A stretch of DNA of 64,000 nt from Geovibrio thiophilus (GTDB taxonomy: Bacteria > Chrysiogenota > Deferribacteres > Deferribacterales > Geovibrionaceae): contig NZ_CP035108.1 of assembly GCF_004087915.1 (NCBI RefSeq), positions 1,674,001 through 1,738,000 on the forward strand, in the 5' to 3' direction. Of this stretch, positions 25,281-33,840 are shown in pieces (position 1 is the stretch's first letter; the number at the start of each line of letters is the position of its first letter). The position numbers and the translations under genes are program-made. The notes below the pieces were generated by a model. The model was not told the origin of the DNA and ran no database searches. It saw nothing but the letters and a program-made list of their open reading frames with translations.

Positions 25281-25615
25281 TTCTACCTCCGAACTGCTTG
25301 TTTATAAGATTAAGACCGCAGCGGCTTGAAAAAATGCTGCCGACGGTATAAAATTAACTCATGAACAAAAAAGAGGCTGCCAAAAAAACTCAATAAAACA
25401 GCAGGAACAGGGCATTAAGCTCTATCCTGATTAAGTTTATCAGAGTTTGGGCGAAATTCAATGCTTTGAGGGAATTTTTTTTATTTATCTGTTTGTTATA
25501 TTATGCAATCATAGATTGAGCGCATTTGCGGTCATCAGAAGATTATTTTAGAGAACATTTCACTGATGAAACTTTCAACATCATTTAGCAGTGTATTAAA
25601 TTAAAGGAGATATGA
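25281..25615. other. AT-rich intergenic region upstream of hflK
   Basis: 335 bases between divergent genes. A possible sigma-70 promoter, TTGAAA-N17-TAAAAT (25326-25354), points toward hflK but is 260 bases away. No clear gene or strong hairpin is seen. Confidence 0.5.
25326..25354 (+). promoter_or_regulatory. Weak candidate sigma-70 promoter toward hflK
   Basis: TTGAAA, 17 bases, TAAAAT. Distance to hflK (about 260 bases) makes this tentative. Confidence 0.3.
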
Positions 25616-26614
25616 ATGAACTCACAAGGCAAAGGAACGGGCGGGAGTCCGTGGGGTGATGAGAAGTTTGACTTCAAAATCAAAAAACCCAACATCAAGC
25701 TGCCCGGAGCATCGTTTATCGGTCTCATTATTGTGGCGGTCTATTTCGCGAGCGGCTTTTTCATTGTCGCTGCGGACGAGCAGGCGGTTGTCAAGCGTTT
25801 CGGTGTTGTTAACCGCATAGTTACCGCAGGTCCTCACTATCACCTGCCCTATCCTTTTGAAGCAATAGACAAGGCAGTGGTAACTCAGGTTCACAGGATT
25901 GAGATAGGCTTCAAAACCGGAACCCGCGGCGGCTATCAGGAAATTCCGAAGGAATCCCTCATGCTCACAGGTGATGAAAACATTGTGAGCATAGCGCTCA
26001 GCCTCCAGTACAGGATAACCGACATTGAAAGTTATCTGTACAATGTGAACAATGTTGAGATCACAATCAAGGACGCGGCGGAATCAGCCATCAGAGAGGT
26101 TGCGGGCAGAGAAATGATCGACGACATCCTCACCATTGGCAAAGGCAGAATCCAGAACGAAACCCAGAAAATCCTTCAGGATATGCTGGATTACTATAAA
26201 ACCGGAGTAACTATTGTCGCTGTTCAGCTTCAGGATGTTGAACCCCCCGTTGAGGTTGTGGAATCATTCAAAGATGTTGCCAGCGCGAGGGAAGATAAAA
26301 ACAGATTCATTAATGAAGCCGAGGCTTACAGAAATGAGCTTATTCCAAGAGCCAGAGGTCAGGCGGAGTCCATGATTCAGGCAGCGGAAGCCTACAGAAA
26401 GGAAAAAGTGGATCAGGCTCTGGGCGATACATCCAGATTCAATCAGATCCTTGCCAGCTATTCAAAATCACCGTCCGTTACAAAGAAGAGAATGTATTTT
26501 GAAACAATGGCGGAGGTTTTCAAAGGTAACCAGAAATACATTTTTGACGACAGCATAGAAAATATCACGCCTCTCCTCGGGCTTGACACAATAAAGGGAG
26601 GTCTGGCGAAATGA
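25616..26614 (+). CDS. hflK: FtsH protease modulator HflK (SPFH/band 7 family)
   Basis: 332 residues. A Gly-rich N-terminus (GKGTGGSPWG) is typical of HflK. A transmembrane helix lies at about 33-53. The SPFH domain (about 55-230) includes ADEQAVVKRFGVVNRIVTAGPHYHLPYPFE, followed by a coiled coil rich in Ala/Glu. With HflC it forms a periplasm-facing cage around FtsH that regulates membrane protein turnover. AGGAG precedes the ATG. The stop overlaps the hflC start by 4 bases. Confidence 0.93.
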   Translation: MNSQGKGTGGSPWGDEKFDFKIKKPNIKLPGASFIGLIIVAVYFASGFFIVAADEQAVVKRFGVVNRIVTAGPHYHLPYPFEAIDKAVVTQVHRIEIGFKTGTRGGYQEIPKESLMLTGDENIVSIALSLQYRITDIESYLYNVNNVEITIKDAAESAIREVAGREMIDDILTIGKGRIQNETQKILQDMLDYYKTGVTIVAVQLQDVEPPVEVVESFKDVASAREDKNRFINEAEAYRNELIPRARGQAESMIQAAEAYRKEKVDQALGDTSRFNQILASYSKSPSVTKKRMYFETMAEVFKGNQKYIFDDSIENITPLLGLDTIKGGLAK

Positions 26615-27468
26615 AAAAAGAATTACTGATTCCTGCAATCATCATTGCGGTTATTGTTGCGTTCAAGTCACTGTTCATAATTGTGGACGTTACGGAGCAT
26701 GCGGTGATCACTCAGCTCGGAAAACCTGTGAAAAGCCACTCCACACCGGGACTGTATTTCAAAATGCCCTTCGTGCAGAAGGCTATTTTCATGTCCAAGA
26801 AGCTTATAGAGTATGACGCAAGCTCATCGGAAATCCTCACGAAGGACAAAAAAGCTCTCGTGATAGACAACTACTGCCGCTGGAGGATAACCGACCCGCT
26901 TAAGTTTTATCTCACAGTGAGAGACTACAGAAGCGCTTTCCACAGGCTGGATGATATAATCTACTCCGAAATGAGAAACGAACTCGGCAAGCATGATCTC
27001 ATAGACGTTATCAAAACCAACAGAGGCATGATAATGGCTAATGTGACCACGCTTTCAAGAGAGAAAGCCCTTGAATACGGCATCGACATACATGACGTGC
27101 GCATCAAGCGCGCCGACCTGCCCACCCAGAACGAAAAGGCGGTGTATGAGCGTATGAAGGCGGAGCGTAACAGAATAGCCAAGCAGTACCGCTCCGAAGG
27201 TATGGAAGAGTCTCAGATTATCAAGGCAACAACCGAGAAGGAAAGAGCCATAATAATCGCCGAGGCTTACCGCAAAGTTGAGGAAATAAAGGGTAAGACT
27301 GATGCGGAGGTAATCAATATTTACGCCAGCGCTTACAATAAGGATCCGCAGTTCTATGAGTTTTATAAGTCTCTGGAAGTATACAGAAATGTACTGAATG
27401 ACAACAGCACCGGATTTTTCCTCACCACAAACAACAGAATGCTGAGGCTGCTTCAGAAGGGTGAATAA
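26611..27468 (+). CDS. hflC: FtsH protease modulator HflC
   Basis: 285 residues. Signal-anchor helix (about 7-25), SPFH domain with VTEHAVITQLGKPVKSHSTPGLYFKMPFVQ, then a helical region AYRKVEEIKGKTDAEVINIYASAYNKDPQFYEFYKSLE, a strong HflC hallmark. It is translationally coupled to hflK through an ATGA overlap and is the last gene before a bidirectional terminator. Confidence 0.94.
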   Translation: MKKELLIPAIIIAVIVAFKSLFIIVDVTEHAVITQLGKPVKSHSTPGLYFKMPFVQKAIFMSKKLIEYDASSSEILTKDKKALVIDNYCRWRITDPLKFYLTVRDYRSAFHRLDDIIYSEMRNELGKHDLIDVIKTNRGMIMANVTTLSREKALEYGIDIHDVRIKRADLPTQNEKAVYERMKAERNRIAKQYRSEGMEESQIIKATTEKERAIIIAEAYRKVEEIKGKTDAEVINIYASAYNKDPQFYEFYKSLEVYRNVLNDNSTGFFLTTNNRMLRLLQKGE

Positions 27469-27498
27469 CCGCTGAGAAGCAACTTGCGTAAAATACCC

Positions 27499-27536
27499 AA
27501 GCCCTTCGTTCCTTAGCAAGAACGGAGGGCTTTTTA
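27499..27536. terminator. Bidirectional terminator between hflC and the GH114 gene
   Basis: GCCCTTCGTTC-cttagcaa-GAACGGAGGGC (27501-27530), with TTTTTATT after it. One G-U/mismatch in the stem. Confidence 0.8.
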
Positions 27537-28337
27537 TTATCTGCAAGGAATACGGAAAGTGCCGTCCAGTTCTTTATCGGAAAGGATGAAGTCGTAGTTC
27601 ACATTGTTTGCGGCGCCGCAGAAGACTTCCGCGGGAAAAGCGTACTCCACGCCGAACACAGGCTTACTCCTCTGAATGAACGGATACAGCAGGTCACACT
27701 CGTTTGTCTCGAAGCACTGCTCGGAAACCGCAAAATCAAAAATATCCGCCAGATCCGCAACCTGAGCGAAATCGTTTCTCAGTCCGACCGCAAGCCCTCT
27801 TTTATGAGCGGCTTCCGCCAGAAACAGGTTATACCGGAGCTGATCGTCATATGATATTTCAAATCCAGTATCCGCCCTGTATCCGTCCACTCTGTCAGCG
27901 TCCACAGCGTCACAGCCTTTTTTTGCGGCAAGGTCAAGCCGCGCTTCCATCAGAGGCGCAAGTTCTTCTACATGCCGCACGTCAAGCCATCTCTGCCCTT
28001 CCCACCCTGACAAGGTGTTTCCGGTAAGCTCCGCGGGAAAAGCCGCAGCGTCAACCCGCCAGTCCTCAACCGTTCCGGCACTGAAATAACAGATAACCCT
28101 TTTACCTTCCGAATGCAGAAGCTTAATCATCGAATCATCAGTGTTGAACAGATCAATATCGTAAACTGAGGCATCATCGTATTTGACAAGCTCGCCCTGA
28201 AGCTGGATGTGCCAGACCAGCCCGGGGTAAGGCTGCCAGCGCTCAGGCGTATTTTCCTCCGGCTCCCTGCTCCAAAAGCAGGAGGATACAAAAAGGGCAA
28301 GAAGGATAAGAAAGCTATTCCTTAACGCAGATCGCAT
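27537..28337 (-). CDS. GH114-like (TM1410) glycosidase lipoprotein
   Basis: 266 residues from ATG 28337 (a TTG at 28340 is also in frame). Signal peptide with lipobox FVSSC (Cys19). The TIM-barrel domain shows WHIQLQGELVKYDDASVYDIDLFN, KRVICYFSAGTVEDWR, WLDVRHVEELAPLM and GCDAVDADRVDGY, matching the glycoside hydrolase 114 family (endo-alpha-1,4-polygalactosaminidase). This suggests hydrolysis of galactosamine-rich exopolysaccharide at the envelope. The start overlaps the end of the ridA-like gene by 23 bases, so it is coupled to it. Confidence 0.85.
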   Translation of the reverse strand: MRSALRNSFLILLALFVSSCFWSREPEENTPERWQPYPGLVWHIQLQGELVKYDDASVYDIDLFNTDDSMIKLLHSEGKRVICYFSAGTVEDWRVDAAAFPAELTGNTLSGWEGQRWLDVRHVEELAPLMEARLDLAAKKGCDAVDADRVDGYRADTGFEISYDDQLRYNLFLAEAAHKRGLAVGLRNDFAQVADLADIFDFAVSEQCFETNECDLLYPFIQRSKPVFGVEYAFPAEVFCGAANNVNYDFILSDKELDGTFRIPCR

Positions 28338-28692
28338 CAAGCTCCACCAAAACCCCCTTGGGCAATGCAGAGACTTCCACTACAGCTCTGGCCGGTCTGT
28401 GTCCGGAGAGCTCACGGGCGTAAACCTCGTTAAATTCGGTAAATTTACCCATATCCCTTATGTATACCGTGACTTTTGCAATATCAGTAACAAGAAAGCC
28501 CGCATCACGCACTATAGCTATAAGGTTATGGATCGCCTTCTCAGCCTGAGTCTCAACAGTATCCCCCACAACGGCTCCGGTTTTCGGATCCAGAGATATC
28601 TGACCTGAAATAAAAAGCATATTACCTGCGGAAGTCGCCTGAGAATAAGGTCCTATGGCTGCCGGAGCATTATCTGTCGTCACTGTTTTCAT
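28315..28692 (-). CDS. ridA: RidA-family reactive enamine/imine deaminase
   Basis: 125 residues. Canonical RidA features: AIGPYSQATSAGNMLFISGQI, Arg in GHRPARAVVEVSALPKG and Glu in LVELDAICVK. Hydrolyses reactive 2-aminoacrylate and related enamines formed by PLP enzymes, protecting enzymes such as those of branched-chain amino-acid synthesis. Part of a three-gene minus-strand unit with the GH114 gene and the gene at 28695 (2-base gap). Confidence 0.95.
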   Translation of the reverse strand: MKTVTTDNAPAAIGPYSQATSAGNMLFISGQISLDPKTGAVVGDTVETQAEKAIHNLIAIVRDAGFLVTDIAKVTVYIRDMGKFTEFNEVYARELSGHRPARAVVEVSALPKGVLVELDAICVKE

Positions 28693-28694
28693 AA

Positions 28695-29378
28695 TTACAC
28701 CTTTAATCCTTTAATTATTTTCCATGAGAGTGTGTATCCGTTACCATCGCCAACAATGGAGAAAAACTTGTCATATTCGGAATTATCCCTGAAAAGATAC
28801 CTGTAGAAGCTGTCTGTCGAGAAAATGGACATAACCTCTGAACCTGTGGTATCGGAGAGAACCTCCTCAGTGCGGATATTTACAAAAAGATTGCACATAG
28901 TGTTGTAGAGTGTGGAGTGCCATCTGCCCAGTTTGTCACGCACGGGGATCCCCGTTGCCGCGCTGAAGGCGGCGAGCATGTCTCTCCCCTGCCTGTCGTA
29001 CACTGTGGGGTAAACAGCCAGAATCACCGTTCCGCCGACATTCAGGCAGCCGTGCAAAGCATAAGCGGTGTCATGCACCGGCTGAAAACGGAATGTGCCG
29101 CCAAGGGAAATTACCAGATCCGCTTTAAGTTTTCTTAAAGTAAAAGAAAGGTTCCTGTCTATACGGACAGGATTTATGCCTTCGTAGTTAATCATCTTGA
29201 GATCAGTAAGGGCGGAAACATTGATAAAGCCCTTGTTATCCACGAGATAGCGTGCCGTTACAAAGTCATTGAACGAGAGATCAACAACACCGGATACACC
29301 AAGATTGACGGAAGTGTCAATTCCGTCCAGAAGTTTATAATAAGTAAGGTGAATATCTTCCATGCCCGTGTAACTCAA
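28695..29378 (-). CDS. Conserved protein, probably class I methyltransferase-like
   Basis: 227 residues. Alternating beta-alpha pattern: NLGVSGVVDLSFNDF (degenerate glycine-rich loop?), LKADLVISLGGTFRFQ, then HGCLNVGGTVILAVYP. The last strand with a GG turn resembles motif IV-VI of class I SAM-dependent methyltransferases. The first glycine-rich loop is atypical, so SAM binding is uncertain. It is first in the unit with ridA. I do not recognise a precise family. Confidence 0.6.
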   Translation of the reverse strand: MSYTGMEDIHLTYYKLLDGIDTSVNLGVSGVVDLSFNDFVTARYLVDNKGFINVSALTDLKMINYEGINPVRIDRNLSFTLRKLKADLVISLGGTFRFQPVHDTAYALHGCLNVGGTVILAVYPTVYDRQGRDMLAAFSAATGIPVRDKLGRWHSTLYNTMCNLFVNIRTEEVLSDTTGSEVMSIFSTDSFYRYLFRDNSEYDKFFSIVGDGNGYTLSWKIIKGLKV

Positions 29379-29536
29379 ATGACTATCTCCAAAAACCTTT
29401 TTTCTTTACACCGCCGTATGTTTCGTATATCCTTAACCGGTTGAAACCCTTGCTCCCGCTTATTGTGCGGCAGGTTTTACAGAATTAAAATATCTTTTAT
29501 TAACAAAAATATCAAGAGAGAGGATATATTCGGCTG

Positions 29537-30511
29537 ATGTATGTTAACGATATATTATCAATGATTGAAAAACAAAGGGACGAAGTAGAAAAAGAACTGC
29601 TCCTAAACCTTGACTCAGATGTTCAGATGGTGAACGAGGTTGCGTCATATGTATTTGAGAGCGGCGGAAAGAGGCTTCGTCCGGTTTTCCTTATCCTCTC
29701 CTCACTCCTCTGCGGGTATGACGGTTACAGAACAGCGGCTCTCAGCGGCGTTGTGGAGTATATTCATACCGCGACCCTTCTCCATGACGATGTAATAGAC
29801 GGAGCCATGTACAGGAGAGGACGCAAAAGCGCGAACACTGTCTTCGGTAATGACATAACAGTCCTCTGCGGAGATTTCCTCTATTCCAGAGCCTTCATGA
29901 ACCTTGTGAAGGACGGTAATCCCGAAATCCAGATGACGCTCGCCGTTGCGGCAAGAACAATGAGCGAGGGCGAAGTCTTCCAGCTTATCAAAACAGCGGA
30001 CATAAAAATCACCATGGACGACTATCTTAAGATAATAAACAGCAAAACGGCGATTCTCTTCTCCTCCTGCTGCGAGATAGGCGCCCTTCTCGGCGGGCAG
30101 AGCGTGGATAAGCGTGCAGCTCTCCGTGATTTCGGCAGGAACTTAGGCATAGCCTTCCAGATGAGCGATGATATACTCGATTATCTCGGAGACGAAGCCA
30201 AAACAGGCAAAAAACCCGGAACTGATCTCAAGGAAGGCAAAATAACTCTTCCTGTCATAGTTCTGCTGGAAAATGCCGCTGAGGAAGAAAAAGTTAAGGT
30301 GCGGGAAATAATCGTCAACGAAAACTCGGATGAGGAAAACCTCAACTACATTATAGATTTAATGAAGAAATACGATGTTAAAAGAAAATCAGAGGAAATC
30401 CTCGACAGATACTCCGCCAAAGCGAAGGAGAATCTGAAGCTTTTCCCTGAAAACAAATACAGAGAAGCTCTTGAGAGCCTCGCGGACTACATGATCAAAC
30501 GGGAAAAATAG
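29537..30511 (+). CDS. Trans-polyprenyl diphosphate synthase (IspB/HepT-like)
   Basis: 324 residues. Two Asp-rich motifs bind Mg-diphosphate: LLHDDVIDGAMYRRG (first DDxxD) and FQMSDDILDYLGD (second). GGKRLRP precedes them. The small/large residues before the first motif fit a long-chain synthase that makes the quinone side chain. It starts a head-to-tail plus-strand run with amrS, apbE, a NusG_II gene and a Gx transporter, a context linked to quinone/flavin electron transfer. The stop abuts the amrS start. Confidence 0.92.
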   Translation: MYVNDILSMIEKQRDEVEKELLLNLDSDVQMVNEVASYVFESGGKRLRPVFLILSSLLCGYDGYRTAALSGVVEYIHTATLLHDDVIDGAMYRRGRKSANTVFGNDITVLCGDFLYSRAFMNLVKDGNPEIQMTLAVAARTMSEGEVFQLIKTADIKITMDDYLKIINSKTAILFSSCCEIGALLGGQSVDKRAALRDFGRNLGIAFQMSDDILDYLGDEAKTGKKPGTDLKEGKITLPVIVLLENAAEEEKVKVREIIVNENSDEENLNYIIDLMKKYDVKRKSEEILDRYSAKAKENLKLFPENKYREALESLADYMIKREK

Positions 30512-31492
30512 ATGCTGAAAGAGGCGCGTTTTTACGAGCCGCGGGAGAACAATTCGGTCAGGTGTGTTCTTTGCCCGCATGAGTGTTTGATAAACAACGG
30601 GAAACACGGAATATGCCTCATACGCAAAAACATAAACGGCAAACTTTTTCAAACTGCATATGGCGAAATATCCGCATTAGCTCTTGATCCTATTGAGAAA
30701 AAACCCCTGTATCACTTCCACCCCGGAAGCTCGGTATTGAGCATTGGTACAAACGGGTGCAATTTCAGGTGCGATTTCTGCCAGAACTGGCACATAAGCA
30801 CTGCTGAAACACCGAGACAGAAAACAACTGCCGCCGAGCTGCTCAAAATGGCGGAACAGTCAGAAAGCATAGGCATAGCCTTTACTTACAATGAACCGAC
30901 CATATGGTATGAGTTCGTGTCTGACTGTGCGGCGGACTTTAAAAAACAAGGACTGAAAAACGTGATTGTCTCCAACGGTTATATAAACAAAGAGCCCCTT
31001 CGTGAGCTTATCCCTCTCATAGACGCAGCCAATATAGATCTGAAAGGTTTCACGGAAGGATTCTATAAGGAAACCCTCGGCAGTCTTGAGCCTGTGAAAA
31101 ATACGATCAGAACTCTTTACGAATCAGGCGTTTCTGTTGAGGTGACAAACCTCATTATCCCCACAAAAAATGATGATGAAGAGACTTTCCTGTCGATGTG
31201 CGGCTGGCTTGCCTCTGTCAGCCCTGATATTCCGCTGCATCTTTCGGCATACTTTCCCGCATATAAATCCGCCATACTTCCCACTGAGCCTGAAACCGTT
31301 ATTAAAATGAAAGAAATCGCTGAAAAACATCTCAATTACGTATATGCCGGAAACCTCAGGCATGAGAAAAACGACAGTTTGTGCCCGCACTGCAAAGCTG
31401 TCCTTGTAAAACGAAACGGTTACGAAGTAAAATCTTATCTTAAAACTAACAGGTGTCCCGAATGCGGAAAACAGCTTTATTTTTGTGTGTGA
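30512..31492 (+). CDS. amrS: AmrS-type radical SAM enzyme (AmmeMemoRadiSam system)
   Basis: 326 residues. Radical SAM motif CNFRCDFC (C-x3-C-x2-C, Cys at about 83-90) preceded by SIGTNG. The N-terminus has CVLCPHECLINNGKHGICLIRKN, a Cys cluster specific to AmrS-type proteins. The C-terminal tail carries extra Cys pairs (CPHC, CPEC) that could bind zinc or a second cluster. In many genomes AmrS is accompanied by MEMO1 and AMMECR1 homologues; neither is in this window. Function of the family is still unclear. ATG is adjacent to the stop of the prenyl synthase gene. Confidence 0.9.
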   Translation: MLKEARFYEPRENNSVRCVLCPHECLINNGKHGICLIRKNINGKLFQTAYGEISALALDPIEKKPLYHFHPGSSVLSIGTNGCNFRCDFCQNWHISTAETPRQKTTAAELLKMAEQSESIGIAFTYNEPTIWYEFVSDCAADFKKQGLKNVIVSNGYINKEPLRELIPLIDAANIDLKGFTEGFYKETLGSLEPVKNTIRTLYESGVSVEVTNLIIPTKNDDEETFLSMCGWLASVSPDIPLHLSAYFPAYKSAILPTEPETVIKMKEIAEKHLNYVYAGNLRHEKNDSLCPHCKAVLVKRNGYEVKSYLKTNRCPECGKQLYFCV

Positions 31493-32397
31493 TACTTCTT
31501 GCGGCTGCGTGCACCGACAGGTTTGAGAAGCGCCAGTTTTACGCAATGGGAACCCTTGTGGAAATCACCCACAAAAAGGACATGAGCCTCAAGCAGGTCA
31601 TCCGCACCATAAACGATTACGAAGAGCAGGTAAAATCATTTGAACAGAAATATAATGACGCTCCCGCAGGCTCCGGCTTTGAAATAAGCCCGCTATGGGA
31701 GGTGCTTTTCAAGAAGTCTTACGACTATAAAGCGATCTCCAAAGATCGTTTTGACATACGCGCCCTGAGCCTCACAAGCCTTTACGGTTTTCCCGAAGGA
31801 CCCTACGATCTCCCCTCACCCGAGAAATACGCAGCAGCGGCGGAAGCTATTAAAAATAAGCCTCTCCTGTTTCTGGACGGCAAACTGGTCAAGGAGGACG
31901 AAAGGCTGAAAATCTCAGCAGGAGCCTTCGCAAAGGGAATGATCGTTGATAAGGCTGTGGAAACGATGAAAAAGAACGGTGCCGAGTCGGGCATCGTCAA
32001 CGCAGGCGGAGATCTGTACGCCTTCGGCAAAAAGAATAAATCACGCTGGCGGGTTGGAATACGCCACCCTGATGACCCGAACAAAGTGATCTCCACCATA
32101 TCTGTTTCGGACAAGGCAGTTGCCACCAGCGGCGACTATGAACGCTTCTTCATGAAGAACGGCATACGCTACAGCCACATCTTCGACATGGTCACCATGG
32201 AGCCCGCAAGTCTCTACAGAAGCGTAAGCGTAATCGCCGATAACTGTGAAACCGCGGACGGACTATCCACAGTGTTCTTCCTTCTGCCCGAAGAGGAAGC
32301 CGCCGAAGCCTGCAAGCGCACCGGAACCCCCGTGCTTATCTACACTCACGATGACAGAGTGCTGAAGCTCTGCGGGTGGGAAAGCTTTGAGAATTAA
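31462..32397 (+). CDS. apbE: FAD:protein FMN transferase (ApbE), lipoprotein
   Basis: 311 residues from ATG 31462, which has AGGTG upstream and gives lipobox AAAC; it overlaps the amrS end by 31 bases. ApbE domain: FYAMGTLVEI, ISAGAFAKGMIVDKAVETMK, SGIVNAGGDLYAFGK, VGIRHPDDP, ATSGDYERFF, and HIFDMVTMEPAS. It attaches FMN covalently to Ser/Thr of extracytoplasmic flavoproteins such as NqrB/C, RnfG/D or FMN-binding-domain proteins. No such target is encoded in this window, so its substrate is elsewhere. Confidence 0.93.
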   Translation: MRKTALFLCVILLAAACTDRFEKRQFYAMGTLVEITHKKDMSLKQVIRTINDYEEQVKSFEQKYNDAPAGSGFEISPLWEVLFKKSYDYKAISKDRFDIRALSLTSLYGFPEGPYDLPSPEKYAAAAEAIKNKPLLFLDGKLVKEDERLKISAGAFAKGMIVDKAVETMKKNGAESGIVNAGGDLYAFGKKNKSRWRVGIRHPDDPNKVISTISVSDKAVATSGDYERFFMKNGIRYSHIFDMVTMEPASLYRSVSVIADNCETADGLSTVFFLLPEEEAAEACKRTGTPVLIYTHDDRVLKLCGWESFEN

Positions 32398-32749
32398 AGC
32401 GGCAGATATAATAGTAATCATTTTACTGTTCTGTTCGGTATTTTTTATAAAGAATCTGTTTATTGCCTCCGGAGCGCCTGTCCTTGTTCTTATCACAGAA
32501 AAAGGTGAAAAGGAGCTCTCTTTCAAAGATCAGCTTTACGACCTCAAAGAGGAAACCGGACACGAAATGATCGTGGAAGTAAAGGACGGAAAAGCGAGAA
32601 TTAAGGAATCTGACTGCCCTAATCAAATCTGCGTTCTCACCGGCTGGGTATCTTCCTGCGGGGACGCCGCAGTCTGTATTCCGAACAAGGTTGCGGTTTA
32701 TGTCAAATGCGAAAACGAAGATGACGGACTTGACGCCGTCTCAAGATAG
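32387..32749 (+). CDS. NusG domain II-type membrane-anchored protein
   Basis: 120 residues, starting at TTG 32387 inside the apbE end (11-base overlap). One N-terminal transmembrane helix (about 7-26), then a beta-rich NusG_II domain with VEVKDGKARIKESDCPNQICVLTGWVS. The Cys pair C-P-N-Q-x-C is the conserved core. This family accompanies Gx transporters and ApbE in flavin and quinone-related loci. Its mechanism is not established. Confidence 0.85.
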   Translation: MRIKAADIIVIILLFCSVFFIKNLFIASGAPVLVLITEKGEKELSFKDQLYDLKEETGHEMIVEVKDGKARIKESDCPNQICVLTGWVSSCGDAAVCIPNKVAVYVKCENEDDGLDAVSR

Positions 32750-33272
32750 AACAGCGCTTATCGGAGTTTTCACCGCCTTGTCCATAGTTTTCGGCATAGC
32801 GGAAAACTTCATCGGACTTCCTCTTCCCGGGCTTCGGCTCGGTCTTGCCAATATCGGGATCATGCTCGCCATAACGATGCTTGACTTCAAGGCGGCTTTT
32901 GCCGTCGCGTTCCTTAAAGCGATCATTGTCCCTCTCGTAACCGGCAACTTTATTGTCAAAGTTTCCATAGGACTACCAGCCACTTTAGCCTCAACGTTTT
33001 TAATGCTGACATATTTTAAATTATGCGGTAGATTCATAACTTCGGTCAGTATGGGAGCACTGGGCGGGCTGGTGCATATCACCGTTCAGTTTTTTACGGC
33101 CGGCACATTCTACATTCAGAGTCCCGCTGTTTACGGGCTTCTCCCCTATTTTGCCGCTGTCTCCGCCGCATGCGGAGTTTTTACAGGCTATGCGGCGCTC
33201 ATGATAGAAGGGTATCTGAAAAGATCACAGGAACGGAGCAGAAAAAATGATTCAGAAAATTATACTGGCTAG
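32721..33272 (+). CDS. Gx transporter family membrane protein (HepI-like)
   Basis: 183 residues from ATG 32721, chosen because it begins at the conserved region; an upstream ATG at 32700 is possible. Five to six hydrophobic spans. The segment LPLPGLRLGLANIGIMLAI is diagnostic of the family annotated as heptaprenyl diphosphate synthase component I or Gx transporter (S-component-like). Overlaps the NusG_II gene by 29 bases and the maf gene by 26 bases, so the operon is tightly packed. Probably a small-molecule uptake component, but the substrate is unknown. Confidence 0.85.
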   Translation: MTDLTPSQDRTALIGVFTALSIVFGIAENFIGLPLPGLRLGLANIGIMLAITMLDFKAAFAVAFLKAIIVPLVTGNFIVKVSIGLPATLASTFLMLTYFKLCGRFITSVSMGALGGLVHITVQFFTAGTFYIQSPAVYGLLPYFAAVSAACGVFTGYAALMIEGYLKRSQERSRKNDSENYTG

Positions 33273-33840
33273 CGGTTCGCCCAGACGCAGAGAGCTTATG
33301 ACCCGCATCGGTCTGAATTTTCAGTATGTAACATCAGACATTAAGGAAGATTTAACAGACGATCCGGACTTTGGGCATCAGGCTATGCGCCTTGCCGCAA
33401 TGAAAGCCTACAACGTGGCGAATATCTATGACGAAGCGTACATAATCGGCGCTGATACAATTGTTGTGCTGGACGGGGTAATATACGGCAAACCCACGGA
33501 CGCGGCGGACGCTAAAAACACGCTGCGCGCGCTCAGCGGAAAGCAGCATAAGGTAATCACAGGCGTTGCCCTCGTCAATAAGCGTGAAGGCTTATGCGAG
33601 AGATTTTACGAATCAACTGACGTTTATTTCCGCAAATACGGGGATGACTTCATAGACTGGTACATAGAAACAGAAGAGCCCTTCGACAAGGCTGGCTCAT
33701 ACGCTATACAGGGGAAAGGCTGTCTTCTCGTGGAGAAAATTGAAGGCGACTACGACAATGTTGTCGGATTGCCGGTGAGCAGGCTTTTTCAGCATTTAAT
33801 TAAATCAGGAATAAGACCGGGGGGACTGCATGAATTTTAA
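33247..33840 (+). CDS. maf: Maf-type nucleoside triphosphate pyrophosphatase
   Basis: 197 residues. Maf family: ILASGSPRRRELMTRIGLNF at the N-terminus, GADTIVVLDGVIYGKP, YIETEEPFDKAGSYAIQGKG. Maf proteins hydrolyse dTTP, UTP or modified nucleotides to monophosphates and influence septation. Start overlaps the Gx transporter end by 26 bases, and its end overlaps the acyl-CoA ligase start by 11 bases. Confidence 0.95.
   Translation: MIQKIILASGSPRRRELMTRIGLNFQYVTSDIKEDLTDDPDFGHQAMRLAAMKAYNVANIYDEAYIIGADTIVVLDGVIYGKPTDAADAKNTLRALSGKQHKVITGVALVNKREGLCERFYESTDVYFRKYGDDFIDWYIETEEPFDKAGSYAIQGKGCLLVEKIEGDYDNVVGLPVSRLFQHLIKSGIRPGGLHEF

Noticed and set aside
25361-25396. 11-codon frame (MNKKEAAKKTQ) as a leader peptide before hflK
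   Set aside because: No ribosome site and far from hflK; too short to support.
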